Below, piece by piece: positions 50,490 through 52,588 of a stretch of DNA of 52,588 bases. A program made the translations under genes and the position numbers. How positions within the stretch are numbered: position 1 is the stretch's first letter; the number at the start of each line of letters is the position of its first letter. The notes beneath the pieces were generated by a model. The model was not told where the DNA came from, did no database searches, and saw only the letters and a list, made by a program, of their open reading frames with translations. The DNA is from a virus. Location: IMG/VR virus record IMGVR_UViG_3300009428_000012, positions 1 through 52,588 of that record; one strand, given 5' to 3'.

Positions 50490-52588
50490 ATGGCAACTAG
50501 AGTAAAATCATCCCAGATACTAGACGGAACTATAGTAGGATCTGACCTACATTCAGCAGTTGTTATTAATACGACAGCCGCAGGTACATTCGGCTCAGTC
50601 ATTGTAGATAATTTCACACTTGACGGAACCACATTAGCGTTATCAAGTGGTAATATGACACTGGATTCAGTAGCGGGCGACATTGTCCTTGATGCTCATG
50701 GCAATCAAATACTATTTAAAGGTAGTTCAGGGCAGATAGGGTTTATTGACTTAGCTACTGGCAGAATGGATATTAAAGCATCTAATGCAGATGCGGATAT
50801 GAGATTCCAAGGTAATGATGGTGGCGTTGCTATTAACGCCCTCACCCTTGATATGTCAGCGGCAGGTGCGGCTACGTTTAATGCTGGAATTAATGTAGAC
50901 GGTACTATCACCGGCGTAACAGATTTCAACTCTAGTGGTGATATGATCGTTGGCGGTGACTTGTCTGTCACTGGCGATCTTACCGTACAAGGCACTCAAG
51001 TAACACTCAACACTACTGCCCTTGATGTCGAAGATAAGAACATCACGCTCAACTACCATGCAAGCAACGACACATCCGCTAGTGCAGATGGCGCTGGTAT
51101 CACAATACAAGATGCAGTTAATGCATCTACTAACGCAAGTATTCTATGGAATGCTACGAATGATGCATTCGACTTTTCACATGAGATAACTGCTCCAAGT
51201 GCCCTGACTCTTACTAGCAGTGCACCAAGAATTTACCTATATGAATCAGACACTACAGACCTGAATACTGCTTTATTTTCGAGTGGCGGTGCATTTACCA
51301 TTCGAACTACTACAGACAATGACTCTACACGAACTCCAAGACTTCAAGTTTCTCATAGTACTGGTGATATCAGCTTCTACAATACCGGAGGTAACGCCGT
51401 CAAGATGTTCTGGGACGCAAGCGGCGAATCATTGAGCATCGGCACTACTGGATCTGGAACTGACAGAAGATTTCAGATTTCGGGTACTGGCACAAGTACT
51501 AGTACAACTCAATATGGTATTGTTGCTAATCCTACAATGTCAAATAATGTTACTGGTAGCATCTATAACATATATTCTCAGGCTAACGTAGCTTCTGGAG
51601 CCACTCTCACTAATTTATACAGTGTGTATATAGGAACAAATGGGTTAAATAGCTCTACTGTTACCAACAACTATGGTCTATATCAAGCCGGAGCAAGTGA
51701 GAAAAACTACTTTGCAGGTAACGTTGGCATCGGAACATCTACTCCACAACACAAACTTGATACTGTAGGTACAATCAGACACACATCGAATATAGTGTCT
51801 AACACTGTATATAAAGCTTTCAGTATTGGCAGTGACAGATCAATCAATGATTACGGTGGAGTTAATAAAGATTACTGGGCTATTCAATTAGCAACACCTG
51901 GCGCTAGTACAGACGGACAAAGTAGCGCCCATGCATATGGATCATTAAAGTTTAGCGGAGTATCTGGTTCTGACGCAACATTAGATGATGTATTAGTTTT
52001 AAAATACAATGGCTACGTTGGTATCGGAACACCTTCTCCTGATGCATTACTTCATATAAGTGCAACTAGTCCTCATATTGATATAGGACCTCAAGGTGGT
52101 AATAGAGGTAAGATTGGTTATCATAGCAACGATGTCATTATAGGATCTACGTCAAGCACTGGTAATATCATATTCAAAAATAATATATCATCTACAGACT
52201 CTCCACAAACTAGTGGTGATGTGAAGATGACCATTGCTGATGTAGGCTTGACTATACACAGCGACACTTATAATATCTTAAATCTTCAAACGGACTCTAA
52301 TAACGATGAGACAAGCACCGATGGTATTATCAAGATTACTAATAATAATGGCAGTTCCAATGTAACTAAAGCAGAGTTTAGATGGGACGAAAGTGAAGAC
52401 TTAGTACACGTCAGCTATGGTGATCATGGTAGACATATTTCGATCAACTCATCTGGTAACGTTGGTATCGGCACAGGCTCAGTAAGCCCTGTTCACACTT
52501 TAGACGTAGACGGCGCTATTGCTACAAGTCAAGTACGACACTCTGTTCGACCTACGCTTAACTTAGACTTCGCTAACTCAAAAGAACT
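50490..52588 (+). CDS. long tail fibre, 3' end outside the window (partial)
   Basis: At least 699 residues, open to the end of the window. It begins ATRVKSSQILDGTIVGSDLHS, with the (I/V)-x-(S/D)-G-(T/A)-I ... DL fibre start, and GGTAGGGG upstream. The shaft contains DGTITGVTDFNSSGDMIVGGDLSVTG then VQGTQVTLNTTALDVEDKNITLNY, which matches the segment in the gene at 47159. Later sections repeat NVGIGT-type units (GNVGIGTSTPQHKLDTVG, YVGIGTPSPDALLHIS, GNVGIGTGSVSPVHTLDVDG). Such fibres usually end in an S74 chaperone, which would lie beyond the window. Confidence 0.88.
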   Translation, partial: MATRVKSSQILDGTIVGSDLHSAVVINTTAAGTFGSVIVDNFTLDGTTLALSSGNMTLDSVAGDIVLDAHGNQILFKGSSGQIGFIDLATGRMDIKASNADADMRFQGNDGGVAINALTLDMSAAGAATFNAGINVDGTITGVTDFNSSGDMIVGGDLSVTGDLTVQGTQVTLNTTALDVEDKNITLNYHASNDTSASADGAGITIQDAVNASTNASILWNATNDAFDFSHEITAPSALTLTSSAPRIYLYESDTTDLNTALFSSGGAFTIRTTTDNDSTRTPRLQVSHSTGDISFYNTGGNAVKMFWDASGESLSIGTTGSGTDRRFQISGTGTSTSTTQYGIVANPTMSNNVTGSIYNIYSQANVASGATLTNLYSVYIGTNGLNSSTVTNNYGLYQAGASEKNYFAGNVGIGTSTPQHKLDTVGTIRHTSNIVSNTVYKAFSIGSDRSINDYGGVNKDYWAIQLATPGASTDGQSSAHAYGSLKFSGVSGSDATLDDVLVLKYNGYVGIGTPSPDALLHISATSPHIDIGPQGGNRGKIGYHSNDVIIGSTSSTGNIIFKNNISSTDSPQTSGDVKMTIADVGLTIHSDTYNILNLQTDSNNDETSTDGIIKITNNNGSSNVTKAEFRWDESEDLVHVSYGDHGRHISINSSGNVGIGTGSVSPVHTLDVDGAIATSQVRHSVRPTLNLDFANSKE

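Noticed and set aside
1-52588. CRISPR arrays, insertion sequences, integrases or attachment sites
   Set aside because: No regularly spaced direct repeats with unique spacers, no transposase or integrase motifs and no terminal inverted repeats were seen; the gene set is that of a lytic T4-like phage.

Overview
The window is a stretch of the genome of a T4-like contractile-tailed phage (myovirus), of the kind found in marine cyanophages and pelagiphages. It shows the T4 late-transcription and replication cluster (dsbA-like, gp33, gp59, gp32), head-completion genes (gp4, gp2-like), a complete set of baseplate hub and wedge genes (gp26, gp51, gp48, gp53, gp27-like, gp5, gp25, gp6, gp7/gpI-like, gp8), and about 22 kb of adhesins and tail fibres. 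The host is probably an alphaproteobacterium. The left edge carries what looks like the coding half of a split, alphaproteobacterial-type tmRNA with tag ANDNFAPVDYALAA. This is an inference: no host genes are present.

Layout. (1) 1-3180, plus strand: tmRNA piece, a small secreted outer-membrane-like protein, then DsbA-like, two small unknown genes, gp33, gp59 and gp32. Two near-perfect sigma70 promoters with 17-bp spacers drive the middle of this cluster, and a strong hairpin terminator closes it. (2) 3198-8457, minus strand: reading in the direction of transcription, gp4, a staphylococcal-nuclease homologue, gp2-like end protector, a gp54-like tube protein, gp26, gp51 (a 55-codon gene), an EF-hand membrane protein, and a 591-aa tape-measure-like protein with 33-residue repeats. 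(3) 8516-29975, plus strand: gp48, gp53, gp27-like hub, gp5 with a C-terminal transglycosylase domain, a hub-associated M15 peptidase, gp25, gp6, gp7/gpI-like, gp8, a giant DUF4815 protein, a small coiled-coil protein, an S74 fibre and another fibre-like protein. (4) 30035-52588: large adhesins (beta-helix, two paralogous giants, a leucine-rich-repeat protein), one inverted structural gene (44102-46519), small adaptor-like proteins, and three repeat-rich fibres, the last running off the window.

Regulation is split cleanly. The replication cluster has host-type TTGACA/TATAAT promoters, whereas the structural blocks have exact T4 late-promoter boxes (TATAAATA). These include two divergent arrangements: one with facing boxes at 8467-8502, and one with the two boxes fused into a 12-bp palindrome at 46555-46566.

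The most novel items are the tmRNA piece, a candidate programmed -1 frameshift joining gp26 to gp51 (slippery T7, upstream Shine-Dalgarno-like GGAGGG, downstream hairpin), the palindromic divergent late promoter, and the plant-like LRR adhesin. All identities come from reading the sequence and recalled family knowledge; no search was run.
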